Positions 1 through 7,636 of a stretch of DNA of 64,000 nt are shown one piece after another. The notes beneath the pieces are model-generated. The model worked only from the letters and a program-made list of their open reading frames with translations, was not told the origin of the DNA and searched no databases. The stretch spans positions 372,001 through 436,000 of the forward strand of contig NZ_VUNZ01000002.1 of the NCBI RefSeq assembly GCF_008386505.1, given 5' to 3'. The translations under genes and the position numbers were made by a program. Each line of letters begins with the position of its first letter. The first letter of the stretch is position 1. Origin of the DNA: Chryseobacterium sediminis. Its GTDB lineage: Bacteria > Bacteroidota > Bacteroidia > Flavobacteriales > Weeksellaceae.

Positions 1-551
1 ATTTCTTCAATAGGATTCACAATTCCCAAAGCATTGGAAACCTGATTTACAGAAACAACCTTTGTCTTTTCGCTTAAAAACTGGTCAAAATGATCCATCT
101 GAAGAATTCCGTTTTCATCGATAGGAATTACACGAAGTTTTGCTCCGGTCCTTTCACAAAGCATCTGCCATGGAACAATATTAGAATGATGCTCCAGATA
201 GGAAATAATAATTTCGTCATCTTTCTGCAGTTTCTGTGTTAAAATATAAGCAATAAGATTCAACCCTTCTGTTGTTCCTTTTGTAAAAATAACTTCAAAA
301 TCATGCTCAGCATTGATGAATTTCTGAATCTTTCTTCTTGAAAGCTCCATTTCTTCCGTTGCCAGCTGGCTTAGGGTATGAATTCCTCTGTGAACGTTGG
401 CATTAAGTTCTGTATAATATGCGTGACAGACTTCTAAAACCGAATTTGGCTTTTGAGATGTAGCTGCATTATCCAGGTAAACCAATGGTTTACCATTCAC
501 TTCTCTGTCCAATATAGAAAACTGGCTTCTTATTTCCTGAATGTCAAACAT
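1..551 (-). CDS. sufS: SufS-type cysteine desulfurase, 5' part only
   Basis: Pyridoxal-phosphate enzyme that takes sulfur from cysteine and passes it to the SufBCD scaffold. The window edge cuts the gene: only the first 183 residues are present, so the PLP lysine and the active-site cysteine loop lie outside. Visible family signatures are YLDNAATSQKP (residues 25-35), NANVHRGIHTLS (50-61), FTKGTTEGLNLIAY (89-102) and the HH pair of YLEHHSNIVPWQ (residues 121-122), which are typical of group II (SufS/CsdA) desulfurases. The ATG start gives MFDIQEIRSQF, as expected for the family. It reads away from rplY and lies about 33 kb from sufABCD on the opposite strand. Assignment to SufS rather than a CsdA paralog is likely but unproven because the C-terminus is missing. 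Confidence 0.9.
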   Translation of the reverse strand, partial: MFDIQEIRSQFSILDREVNGKPLVYLDNAATSQKPNSVLEVCHAYYTELNANVHRGIHTLSQLATEEMELSRRKIQKFINAEHDFEVIFTKGTTEGLNLIAYILTQKLQKDDEIIISYLEHHSNIVPWQMLCERTGAKLRVIPIDENGILQMDHFDQFLSEKTKVVSVNQVSNALGIVNPIEE

Positions 552-635
552 TTATTTATTTTTTAAATTAAGACGTCCTTATTTAGAACACTTCAAATTT
601 ACGGCTTTTTTTCCGAAAGAAAGCACGAGGCTAAG

Positions 636-658
636 AGCTGATAGTTGTCAGTTGATAG
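636..658. repeat. Short degenerate direct repeat
   Basis: AGCTGATAG (636-644) and AGTTGATAG (650-658) repeat with a 14-bp period in the gap between sufS and the rplY terminator. This is intergenic filler of low information; nothing else is recognisable in 552-746. Confidence 0.4.
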
Positions 659-746
659 AAATATTCGATGGCATATAGCGAAACAAGTCAATAACCGATA
701 AAGTAAAAGTCATATTTGTAAATTCTCTTATTCTTTTGACACTGCA

Positions 747-777
747 CAAAAAAACCCGTCAAAAAATGACGGGTTTT
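747..777 (-). terminator. Rho-independent terminator after rplY
   Basis: A perfect 10-bp stem (751-760 with 768-777, AAAACCCGTC/GACGGGTTTT) has a 7-nt loop and is followed on the minus strand by a T run. It sits 23 bp beyond the rplY stop codon. Confidence 0.9.
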
Positions 778-799
778 ATATTGTTTAAATAAGCAATTC

Positions 800-1441
800 T
801 TATTCTGCTGCAGTTTCTTCTGCTGGAGCTGCTCCTTCTTCAGTTGCAACTTCTTCTTCATCTTCATCATCCATTGCTGCTGCACCTCCTTTCATTGCAT
901 TTCTAGACATCTTAACAGCAACTACTACTGCATTGTCTGGGTGCATGAAAGAATATCCTTCTGTTTTGATACCACCGATGTAAAGTTTGTTACCAATTCT
1001 TAATGGAGTAACATCTACAACGATTTCGTCAGGTAGGTTAGCAGGGATAGCTTTTACTTTTAGTTTTCTGAAAGACTGACGTAAAACACCACCAGCTACA
1101 ACACCTTTTGAACGTCCAGTAATTCTTACAGGAACCTCCATAACTACTGGCTTATCGTCAGATAGTTGGTAGAAGTCAATGTGAAGAATTTTGTCAGTGA
1201 TTGGGTGAAACTGAATGTCCTGAAGAACAGCTGGAATTGTTTTTCCGTCAACCTCAATAGATACCGTGTGTGCTTCAGGAGTGTATACTAATCCTTTAAA
1301 AGCTTTCTCTTCAGCAGAGAAGTTTAAAGGAGCTTCACCTCCATAAACAACACAAGGAACTAATTCAGCATCACGTAAAGCTTTTGTAGACTTTTTGCCC
1401 ACGTTTTCTCTTTTTGTACCTTGAATTGTAATAGATTTCAT
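800..1441 (-). CDS. rplY: 50S ribosomal protein L25/general stress protein Ctc
   Basis: Ribosomal protein that binds 5S rRNA in the large subunit. At 213 residues it is the long CTC form: an N-terminal L25 beta-barrel (about residues 1-90, starting [20 protein letters not shown], with [18 protein letters not shown]), then the TL5/CTC C-terminal domain (about 95-180, with the [18 protein letters not shown] segment). An acidic Ala/Glu-rich tail (about 185-213) is common in Bacteroidota homologs. It follows prs by 56 bp in the same orientation, a conserved pairing, so the two are probably co-transcribed and end at the hairpin at 747-777. Confidence 0.96.
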   Translation of the reverse strand: MKSITIQGTKRENVGKKSTKALRDAELVPCVVYGGEAPLNFSAEEKAFKGLVYTPEAHTVSIEVDGKTIPAVLQDIQFHPITDKILHIDFYQLSDDKPVVMEVPVRITGRSKGVVAGGVLRQSFRKLKVKAIPANLPDEIVVDVTPLRIGNKLYIGGIKTEGYSFMHPDNAVVVAVKMSRNAMKGGAAAMDDEDEEEVATEEGAAPAEETAAE

Positions 1442-1497
1442 TTATAATAAATTTAAAAAATTATTCTTATTTGAATTTGCAATTTTCTCAAAATCAA

Positions 1498-2436
1498 TTA
1501 AATAACAAACTTACTACTAATTGATTTATGCTCATGAACCATGGTCATAACATCTGCAAATAACGGGGCGCAAGATAGCACTTTTATTTTAGATGACAAA
1601 TTATTTTTAACAGGAATTGAGTCAGTTACAATAACTTCCAGTAATTTTGAGTTCTCAATATTCTCGTAAGCCTTTCCTGAAAGCACTCCGTGAGTTGCCA
1701 TAGCTCTTACTGTTTTCGCTCCCTTTTCAATTAAGATATCTGCTGCTTTACAAAGTGTCCCCGCAGTATCAATCATATCATCGATAAGGATTACGTTTTT
1801 ACCGGTAACATCACCAATAAGGAACATTTCTTCTACAACATTTGCCTTTTTTCTTTCTTTATAAGCAATTACTACTTCAGCACCTAAGTGACCTGCATAG
1901 TTCTTTGCTCTTTTCGCACCTCCCATATCCGGAGAAGCAATGGTAAGACTATCAAGATTTAAAGATCTGATATAGTCTACGAAAATACTGGAAGCATACA
2001 AATGATCTACCGGAATTTCAAAGAACCCTTGAATCTGATCCGCGTGAAGATCCATTGTCATTACTCTTGTTGCTCCTGCTGCTGTAAGAAGGTTTGCAAC
2101 TAATTTAGCACCGATCGGCGCTCTTGGTTTGTCTTTTCTGTCCTGTCTGGCAAGTCCGAAGTAAGGAATTACAACGGTAATGCTCTTTGCAGAAGCTCTT
2201 TTCGCTGCATCAATCATTAGAAGAAGTTCCAAAAGATTGTCTGCAGGAGGGAATGTAGATCCAATTAGAAAAACTCTTCCTCCTCTTACAGATTCATCCA
2301 AAACAGGTTCAAATTCCCCGTCGCTGAACTCCTGAAAGTTGATTTTCCCTAATTCTTTCCCATAATTCTGGGCAATTTTCTCTGCCAAGTCCCTGCTGGT
2401 TCTTGTACAAAATAGATAACTTAACTGATCGGCCAT
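1498..2436 (-). CDS. prs: Ribose-phosphate pyrophosphokinase (PRPP synthetase)
   Basis: Makes 5-phosphoribosyl 1-pyrophosphate from ribose 5-phosphate and ATP, feeding purine, pyrimidine, His, Trp and NAD synthesis. At 312 residues it is normal length. Visible motifs are the DLHADQIQGFF segment in the centre, the SPDMGGAKRAKNYA region, and the PRPP-binding loop VILIDDMIDTAGTL. It is the first gene of the prs-rplY pair. A -7-like box lies just upstream on the minus strand, and the upstream neighbour's terminator separates it from the SGNH gene. One PRPP consumer, apt, is also in this window (25.7 kb), but the two are not linked. Confidence 0.97.
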   Translation of the reverse strand: MADQLSYLFCTRTSRDLAEKIAQNYGKELGKINFQEFSDGEFEPVLDESVRGGRVFLIGSTFPPADNLLELLLMIDAAKRASAKSITVVIPYFGLARQDRKDKPRAPIGAKLVANLLTAAGATRVMTMDLHADQIQGFFEIPVDHLYASSIFVDYIRSLNLDSLTIASPDMGGAKRAKNYAGHLGAEVVIAYKERKKANVVEEMFLIGDVTGKNVILIDDMIDTAGTLCKAADILIEKGAKTVRAMATHGVLSGKAYENIENSKLLEVIVTDSIPVKNNLSSKIKVLSCAPLFADVMTMVHEHKSISSKFVI

Positions 2437-2458
2437 TTTTACTTTTTAAAAGATTTTG

Positions 2459-2466
2459 CAAATTTA
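2459..2466 (-). promoter_or_regulatory. Candidate -7 box for prs
   Basis: The minus strand reads TAAATTTG, matching Bacteroidetes TANNTTTG, 22 bp before the prs ATG. No TTG sits at 17-20 bp spacing upstream, so only half of the promoter is supported. Confidence 0.45.
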
Positions 2467-2468
2467 AA

Positions 2469-2499
2469 AAAAAACCACAAGATTTACTCCTGTGGTTTC
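2469..2499 (-). terminator. Rho-independent terminator after the SGNH hydrolase gene
   Basis: The 8-bp stem AAACCACA/TGTGGTTT is followed on the minus strand by nine T residues. It ends the fadL-like/SGNH operon before prs. Confidence 0.85.
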
Positions 2500-2521
2500 T
2501 AAGTTTTTATTTTATCAATTA

Positions 2522-4084
2522 TTAAGGGAATTTAACTCCTGAATATTTGTTCGGATCTACCTGTGGAAGTGTAGATTTATATTTCGCATTGATAGACTTA
2601 ATAAATTCGTTAGCAACGACACCATATCCGCGACCTGTAAGGTGAACTCCATCTAGTGAGAACGCTCCTCCTCTAACAAATGTCGCAGTATATTTTACTC
2701 CGTCAAATACGATTCCTGACTGTGAATTCAGTTCAAGCATTTTTGCATTAGCATCTACAAATGCAAGCCCATAAGAATCAGCAAGCCCTTTTATAGAAGC
2801 ATTGTATGCAGTCGTTGCTGTTTTTACATAGCCAGCTTCTGTTTTTGTTAATACATGTTGGTTTTGTAATGGATAAGAAATTCCATAAATATTTACCGGT
2901 GAAGGAACTCCTGCAGCAGTACTTCCAATCACAGAACTTGTAGTAAGCAAAATATAATCATCCGCTGTAGCTTGTCTTGCCTGGCCAAAGATTTGTCCAA
3001 AAGCTGTAGCTGTAGGCAATCCTAAAGAAGGAGTAAGCGCCGCTGTAAGCTGAGCTGAAAGATCCGTCAGCGCCACATCTTTAATTAAAACAGGATTTGG
3101 ACCTGTTGCGGAAAGTAAATTAATTCTATCCCCAGCTCCAAAAGCAGTAAGCGCCTGCTTCAAAGGACCATATAGACTTGTATTAAGAGTTGTCAGATTT
3201 GAACCTAAAAGAGCAGGTGTCAAAGGGTTATAAGGCACCGTAGTAAAGAAAGGAACTGAAGTAACAGAAGGAATATTAGCAATAACTCCTTTTGTTGTTC
3301 CTACACTTTTAAGACCATCTAAAACCGCCTTGATAGATCCGGCAAGAAGGGCTGGATCGGAGATATCATTTGATTTATAAGTTGTAGGATTTGTATTTCC
3401 TGTCTGAACTGTAGCAATTGAATATGTTGTAACTCCTCCTACAGTCTGAGAATTTGTTCCTCCGTTGGTAGCATATGACAATACATCATTATTTCCTATC
3501 CAAAGAGAGAAGAACGTAGCTTTCTGAGCCATAGCATCTGCCAGCACACTTGTTGTAGCAGAAGAAGCAAACCTTACAAAATAAGGGTTAGCCGTTCCTG
3601 TTGGAAGCCCAGCCTGACTACCATATCCGGGAGCTACTAAATGGAATGACTTAGCACCTGGTACTCCCATATTATTATAAGAACCACCACCTGATAATAC
3701 ATCTAGTGGAGCAGCAGCTCCGCTTGGCACAGGAGATAAAGATCCGTTAACAACCTGAAGAGTCAATTTTCCAGGGAAACCAGGAAGGTTATTGAAACCT
3801 CCTATATCATTAGGCATCAAAGGTTGTTTAAAGTCACCTCCACCTGCAAGTTTCATCTGTGCAGCAATCATGCTTGGATAAGATTCATTTTGGCCACTGC
3901 TGTACAGCGCCCCATCACGATATCCTGAAGTAAGAGAGTTTCCTAAAGAAATATATTTTGAAAAGTCAGCATCTCCTTTTGTCACCTGGATATCTTTCAC
4001 ATCCGTATCGAAATCCGTATTACAGCTTGTTACTGTAAAAAGAAGTGCAGAAACTGCAATTGTCGATATTATAATTTTTTTCAT
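2522..4084 (-). CDS. SGNH/GDSL-family hydrolase lipoprotein
   Basis: Predicted exported lipid-anchored esterase/lipase of the SGNH superfamily, 520 residues. A signal peptide ends in a lipobox (VTSC, Cys21). The catalytic Ser is in GNSLTSG (Ser50), a conserved Gly lies in the NNMGVPGAK segment (about 138-146), Asn is in GNND (197-200), and the DxxH pair is Asp478/His481 in DGVHLTGRG. The protein is longer than a minimal GDSL enzyme because of a large central insert. It follows a FadL-type outer-membrane channel gene by 12 bp in the same orientation, which suggests that it hydrolyses a lipid or ester handled by that channel. The substrate cannot be told from sequence. Confidence 0.88.
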   Translation of the reverse strand: MKKIIISTIAVSALLFTVTSCNTDFDTDVKDIQVTKGDADFSKYISLGNSLTSGYRDGALYSSGQNESYPSMIAAQMKLAGGGDFKQPLMPNDIGGFNNLPGFPGKLTLQVVNGSLSPVPSGAAAPLDVLSGGGSYNNMGVPGAKSFHLVAPGYGSQAGLPTGTANPYFVRFASSATTSVLADAMAQKATFFSLWIGNNDVLSYATNGGTNSQTVGGVTTYSIATVQTGNTNPTTYKSNDISDPALLAGSIKAVLDGLKSVGTTKGVIANIPSVTSVPFFTTVPYNPLTPALLGSNLTTLNTSLYGPLKQALTAFGAGDRINLLSATGPNPVLIKDVALTDLSAQLTAALTPSLGLPTATAFGQIFGQARQATADDYILLTTSSVIGSTAAGVPSPVNIYGISYPLQNQHVLTKTEAGYVKTATTAYNASIKGLADSYGLAFVDANAKMLELNSQSGIVFDGVKYTATFVRGGAFSLDGVHLTGRGYGVVANEFIKSINAKYKSTLPQVDPNKYSGVKFP

Positions 4085-4096
4085 AGTCTTCTAAAA

Positions 4097-5335
4097 TTAA
4101 AATGGATTATAAGAGAAACCTAGACCAAAGTAGAAAGCAGTTGCTTTTGACTGTCCGTTAAGCCCTATATTAACATTGTTTACCTTTCTGTACTGAGGCA
4201 TTGCATACCCTCCGGCAACATCAATTCCGAAATGTTTCAGCTTAAAGCCTACCCCACCTGTTACTACATAAGTATCATATGAAGGAGTTTCCGGGATAAA
4301 GTTATCAGTGGTATAAGGTGCTTCATCATAATACGCTCCCAAACGTCCATAGATCATATCAGTGAACGCATATTGAGTTCCCAATCTGAATGTTTTGGAA
4401 TTTCTGAAGTTTTTAGGATTGGTAAGAATCGTAGGATCCGATGGATTGTTTCCAATAGGAGCATTCTCGAAATCTAAAGTAAGTTTGCTGTATCTTTCCC
4501 ATCCATGATAGTTAAAGTCTGCAGAAACCTGCCATTTCGGTGTCACTTTATAGGTTAAACCAATAGTATATTCTTCAACTAATGGCAGCGTTGCTGAGAA
4601 ACCATCCTGTCCTGCAGCATTTAGTTTTAGCTGGTTATAAACAGATTGTGATGGGAACTGGAATGTAGCTGTTCCGCTTTTAGCTTTCATATCTATTGCT
4701 GAACGGTAAGCAATACTCACGTCCAATTTTGGGTCAGGTCTGAAATAGAAACCAAATCCGTATCCGTGTCCGGTTGCATTCTCATCATTAATATTAACTT
4801 TCCCGTCAAATTGAGTTACCGCTTTGTCCCAATCTACTTTTCCTCTTGCGTAAATGTAGCTGGCACCAAAAGATACCCAAGGAGCCAGTTTTACAGAGAC
4901 CATTGGCTGGAAATAGAAACTTTTCAGCTCCATTTTCTGAACCAATTCTTTACCTTCCCAGTTTTCTGGCCATTTTATCGTACTTCCAAAAGGCGTTGTA
5001 ACACTAAGACCTACGGTAAGTTTTTCTATTGGTCTATAAGTAATTGCCGCATAGAAAGGAGTCCCTATAGGGTTATCCGTTTCTGCACTTTGTAAAGTAT
5101 TGAAGTTTTGAAAAGTAACTTTATTACTTGCACCAAACCCTCCTGCCACTACACTCAGTTTGGAAGGGATAAATGACATACCCGCAGGGTTAAAGAATGT
5201 CACACTCGCGTCTTCGGCATGAGCACTAGTATGCGCCATTGCCAATTGTTTTACCCCTTGCAGGGAAACTCTGAAGCCTCCTGCGTAAGATAGAACTCCC
5301 GCCAATAAAGCAGTTGATACTAATATTTTTTTCAT
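4097..5335 (-). CDS. OmpP1/FadL/TodX-family outer-membrane transport protein
   Basis: Predicted 14-strand beta-barrel channel for hydrophobic molecules, 412 residues. It starts with a signal peptide (MKKILVSTALLAGVLSYAGG), followed by the plug-like N-terminal region with the family NPAGM motif (about residues 50-54, FFNPAGMSFIP). The rest alternates aromatic-rich beta strands and ends in an aromatic-rich strand (FYFGLGFSYNPF) as expected for BAM recognition. It is the first gene of a two-gene unit with the SGNH lipoprotein. A -7-like box lies 20 bp upstream. The transported compound is unknown; long-chain fatty acids or hydrocarbons are family precedents. Confidence 0.92.
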   Translation of the reverse strand: MKKILVSTALLAGVLSYAGGFRVSLQGVKQLAMAHTSAHAEDASVTFFNPAGMSFIPSKLSVVAGGFGASNKVTFQNFNTLQSAETDNPIGTPFYAAITYRPIEKLTVGLSVTTPFGSTIKWPENWEGKELVQKMELKSFYFQPMVSVKLAPWVSFGASYIYARGKVDWDKAVTQFDGKVNINDENATGHGYGFGFYFRPDPKLDVSIAYRSAIDMKAKSGTATFQFPSQSVYNQLKLNAAGQDGFSATLPLVEEYTIGLTYKVTPKWQVSADFNYHGWERYSKLTLDFENAPIGNNPSDPTILTNPKNFRNSKTFRLGTQYAFTDMIYGRLGAYYDEAPYTTDNFIPETPSYDTYVVTGGVGFKLKHFGIDVAGGYAMPQYRKVNNVNIGLNGQSKATAFYFGLGFSYNPF

Positions 5336-5354
5336 AGACTATTATTATATAAGC

Positions 5355-5362
5355 CAAATATA
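5355..5362 (-). promoter_or_regulatory. Candidate -7 box for the FadL-like gene
   Basis: The minus strand reads TATATTTG (TANNTTTG), 20 bp before the ATG. No convincing -33 TTG is visible. Confidence 0.4.
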
Positions 5363-5722
5363 AAATTATTTTGAATACGTCTGTTAATATTTGCTAATAT
5401 TTTAAACAATATCCTAAAAGAAAACTATGTTTAAAATAATACCTTTAAATAAACAAAAGCCAAAATTTTCATTATTAAGTATTTAAAAATATTTTAAAAC
5501 AATCTCCATTTCATTGTTTAACTTTAAACAAATGTTTAACTTTAAAAATATCTTAGTCCTAAAAACAGAACAGGGAATCAACTGATAATAAATGTTAAAG
5601 TTAAAAAATCTCCTTCCCCACTATTTCCTTTATAACAGGCTTCTTTCGGTCTACGGCTTTCATTCTTACTTAAAATACTTCAATGTTTTGCTCCGAATTC
5701 AGGTTATTTAAGTATTTTAGAA
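5363..5722. other. Divergent AT-rich intergenic region
   Basis: No ORF is supported here. It separates the minus-strand FadL/SGNH unit from ricT. It holds an 18-bp palindrome (5514-5531), a second copy of TGTTTAACTTTAAA shifted by 18 bp (5515-5528 and 5533-5546), an inverted partial copy at 5593-5604, and a 10-bp inverted repeat (5671-5680 with 5710-5719) just before the ricT -33 element. Confidence 0.6.
5514..5531. promoter_or_regulatory. Operator-like 18-bp palindrome
   Basis: TTGTTTAACTTTAAACAA is a perfect palindrome around a 2-bp centre, and most of it repeats directly 18 bp further on. It could bind a dimeric repressor of either flanking unit; no regulator gene is adjacent. Confidence 0.4.
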
Positions 5723-5751
5723 TTGCATAAAGATAAAAATACATAAATTTG
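5723..5751 (+). promoter_or_regulatory. Promoter of ricT-gldH-PBP operon
   Basis: TTG (5723-5725), an 18-bp spacer and TAAATTTG (5744-5751) match the Bacteroidetes TTG-N17-20-TANNTTTG pattern. It overlaps the TTG at 5749 that would open a longer ricT frame, which argues for the ATG at 5773. Confidence 0.7.
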
Positions 5752-5772
5752 CAGATTATAAATAATAGTAAT

Positions 5773-7173
5773 ATGAGTTGTGGATGTAAAACATCCGGCG
5801 ATTCTGCACATTCTTGCGGCCCTAAAAAAACCGCAAATGGCTGTGAAAATGTAAATACCTGCGGGAATAGTTATAAATTAAGTGTTTTTGACTGGCTTTC
5901 TGACATCAACAATCCGGCACCTAACAGGTGTGATTTTGTAGAAGTTAGATTTAAAAATGACAGAAAATCGTTTTATAAGAATGTAAATAATATTCCTTTA
6001 CATATTGGTAGTGTAATTACAGTAGAATCAAGTCCGGGACACGATGTAGGCGTTGTAAGCCTTACGGGAGAATTAGTAAAGATTCAGATGAAAAAGAAAA
6101 AGTTTTCTGAAGAATTGGCACTCAAAATATACAGACAAGCCAACCAAAAAGACCTTGAGGTATGGCAGGAAGCAAGAAAAAAAGAAGATGCCGTAAAACT
6201 TGAAGCAAGAAAAATTGCTCAGAGAATAGGCCTTGAAATGAAAGTTACTGATGTGGAATATCAGGGTGACTCTTCAAAAATCACCTTTTATTACACCGCT
6301 GAAAACCGAGTGGATTTCAGACAGTTAATTAAAGATTATGCCGGAGCATTCCGTACTAAGATCGATATGAAACAGATCGGTTTCAGACAGGAAGCTGCAA
6401 AAGTAGGTGGAATTGGATCTTGCGGACGTGAACTTTGCTGTTCTACATGGCTTACGGATTTCAGATCTGTAAACACCAACGTGGCAAGATATCAGCAACT
6501 GAGTATTAATCCTCAAAAATTAGCCGGGCAATGTGGTAAGCTTAAATGTTGTCTTAACTATGAGCTTGACAGCTATTTGGATGCATTAAGCAATTTCCCT
6601 TCTTCTTCAACCACTTTGGACACTGAGAAAGGAAAAGCGTTCTGTATCAAAATTGATGTTTTCAAAAAGAAAATGTGGTTTGCTTATGTAGACAGCTCCA
6701 TTGCATGGTATGATTTCGATATTGATCTTGTTAAAAAACTGATTTCAAAAAATAAAAGAGGAGAAAAAACACTTCCTCTTGAAGACTTGAAACAACCAGA
6801 AGCTTCTGCTCAAAATATTGATTTGATCCAGGAAAACAGTGTGGATCGTTTTGAAAAGAAAAACAGAAGTAACAACAGGAACAGAAACAACCAGAACAAG
6901 CCAAACAACCATCAACAGGGACAGCAAGGACAGCCACAAGGTCAAAAAAGAAACAGACCGGAGAGACAAGACAGACCTGAAAGATCTGAAAAACCCGAAA
7001 ACCCTAATGCTCAATCTGGAAATCAGCCCAGACCTCAGAAACAACATCCACAGCAAAAAGCACCTGCGGAAAAAGTAGAGGGTAATTCTGGTGATGATAA
7101 GAAGCCACAAAACAACCCGAACAAGAAGAAATTTAAAAAGAAATATCCTCCAAAAAAAGATAATAATGCGTAA
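5773..7173 (+). CDS. ricT: RicT/YaaT-type PSP1 protein
   Basis: PSP1-domain protein of the Ric (Y-complex) family; B. subtilis RicT with RicA and RicF carries Fe-S clusters and affects RNA maturation. This one is 466 residues. The N-terminus is Cys-rich (MSCGCKTSGDSAHSCGPKK). The PSP1 core contains KVGGIGSCGRELCCSTWL and CGKLKCCLNYELDSY, giving the paired Cys groups of the family. The C-terminal about 110 residues are a low-complexity Asn/Gln/Pro/Lys-rich tail, probably disordered. The ATG at 5773 is chosen because it lies 21 bp after a good promoter and fits the Cys-rich start. It overlaps gldH by 8 bp. The cluster-binding role is family knowledge, not shown here. Confidence 0.9.
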   Translation: MSCGCKTSGDSAHSCGPKKTANGCENVNTCGNSYKLSVFDWLSDINNPAPNRCDFVEVRFKNDRKSFYKNVNNIPLHIGSVITVESSPGHDVGVVSLTGELVKIQMKKKKFSEELALKIYRQANQKDLEVWQEARKKEDAVKLEARKIAQRIGLEMKVTDVEYQGDSSKITFYYTAENRVDFRQLIKDYAGAFRTKIDMKQIGFRQEAAKVGGIGSCGRELCCSTWLTDFRSVNTNVARYQQLSINPQKLAGQCGKLKCCLNYELDSYLDALSNFPSSSTTLDTEKGKAFCIKIDVFKKKMWFAYVDSSIAWYDFDIDLVKKLISKNKRGEKTLPLEDLKQPEASAQNIDLIQENSVDRFEKKNRSNNRNRNNQNKPNNHQQGQQGQPQGQKRNRPERQDRPERSEKPENPNAQSGNQPRPQKQHPQQKAPAEKVEGNSGDDKKPQNNPNKKKFKKKYPPKKDNNA

Positions 7174-7630
7174 AATTTTAGGATTATTTTCCCTTATCCT
7201 TTTCTTTAGCTGTAACTCTTCCTCAGGAGGAGATGTCATCATGAATTCCGTTGATAACAAATGGAATAAGAAAAATGAGCAAAAATTTAATCTTGAAATT
7301 TCAGATCCGCAGAATCCTAAAAATATTATATTTGTCGTAAGAAACAACAATAGTTATCCTTACAGCAATATAAGGTTTATTGTGAATTTCACCAATCTCC
7401 AAAACAAAAAAAAGGAAACTGACACGTTGAATTATGTGCTGGCAAAACCAAATGGAGAATGGCTTGGTACAGGCTTTGGTGATACAAAGGAAACTTTGTT
7501 TCAGTATAAATTGAATTATCAGTTTCCCGGAAAAGGAAAATATGAAATCGGTCTGATCCAGGCGATGAGAAATGACAACCTTTCGGGAATTGAGGATATT
7601 GGGGTAAAAATAGAAACGGCTAAACCGTAA
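7166..7630 (+). CDS. gldH: Gliding-motility lipoprotein GldH
   Basis: A 154-residue lipoprotein of the GldH family, required in Flavobacterium johnsoniae for gliding and chitin use. The signal peptide MRKILGLFSLILFFSC ends with the acylated Cys16. The body contains the segment FVVRNNNSYPYSNIRFIVNF and a C-terminal GKYEIGLIQAMRNDNLSGIEDIG, typical of GldH. The ATG at 7166 is inside the end of ricT, an 8-bp overlap that suggests translational coupling. The PBP gene starts 6 bp after its stop. GldH occurs in many Flavobacteriia, including strains not known to glide, so motility cannot be concluded from this gene alone. Confidence 0.9.
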   Translation: MRKILGLFSLILFFSCNSSSGGDVIMNSVDNKWNKKNEQKFNLEISDPQNPKNIIFVVRNNNSYPYSNIRFIVNFTNLQNKKKETDTLNYVLAKPNGEWLGTGFGDTKETLFQYKLNYQFPGKGKYEIGLIQAMRNDNLSGIEDIGVKIETAKP

Positions 7631-7636
7631 CCATAA

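Noticed and set aside
6745..7350. Open frame of 201 codons on the minus strand across the end of ricT and start of gldH
   Set aside because: It is a shadow of the low-complexity ricT tail; its product is an implausible Phe/Leu/Ser/Arg-rich string and it overlaps two well-supported genes.
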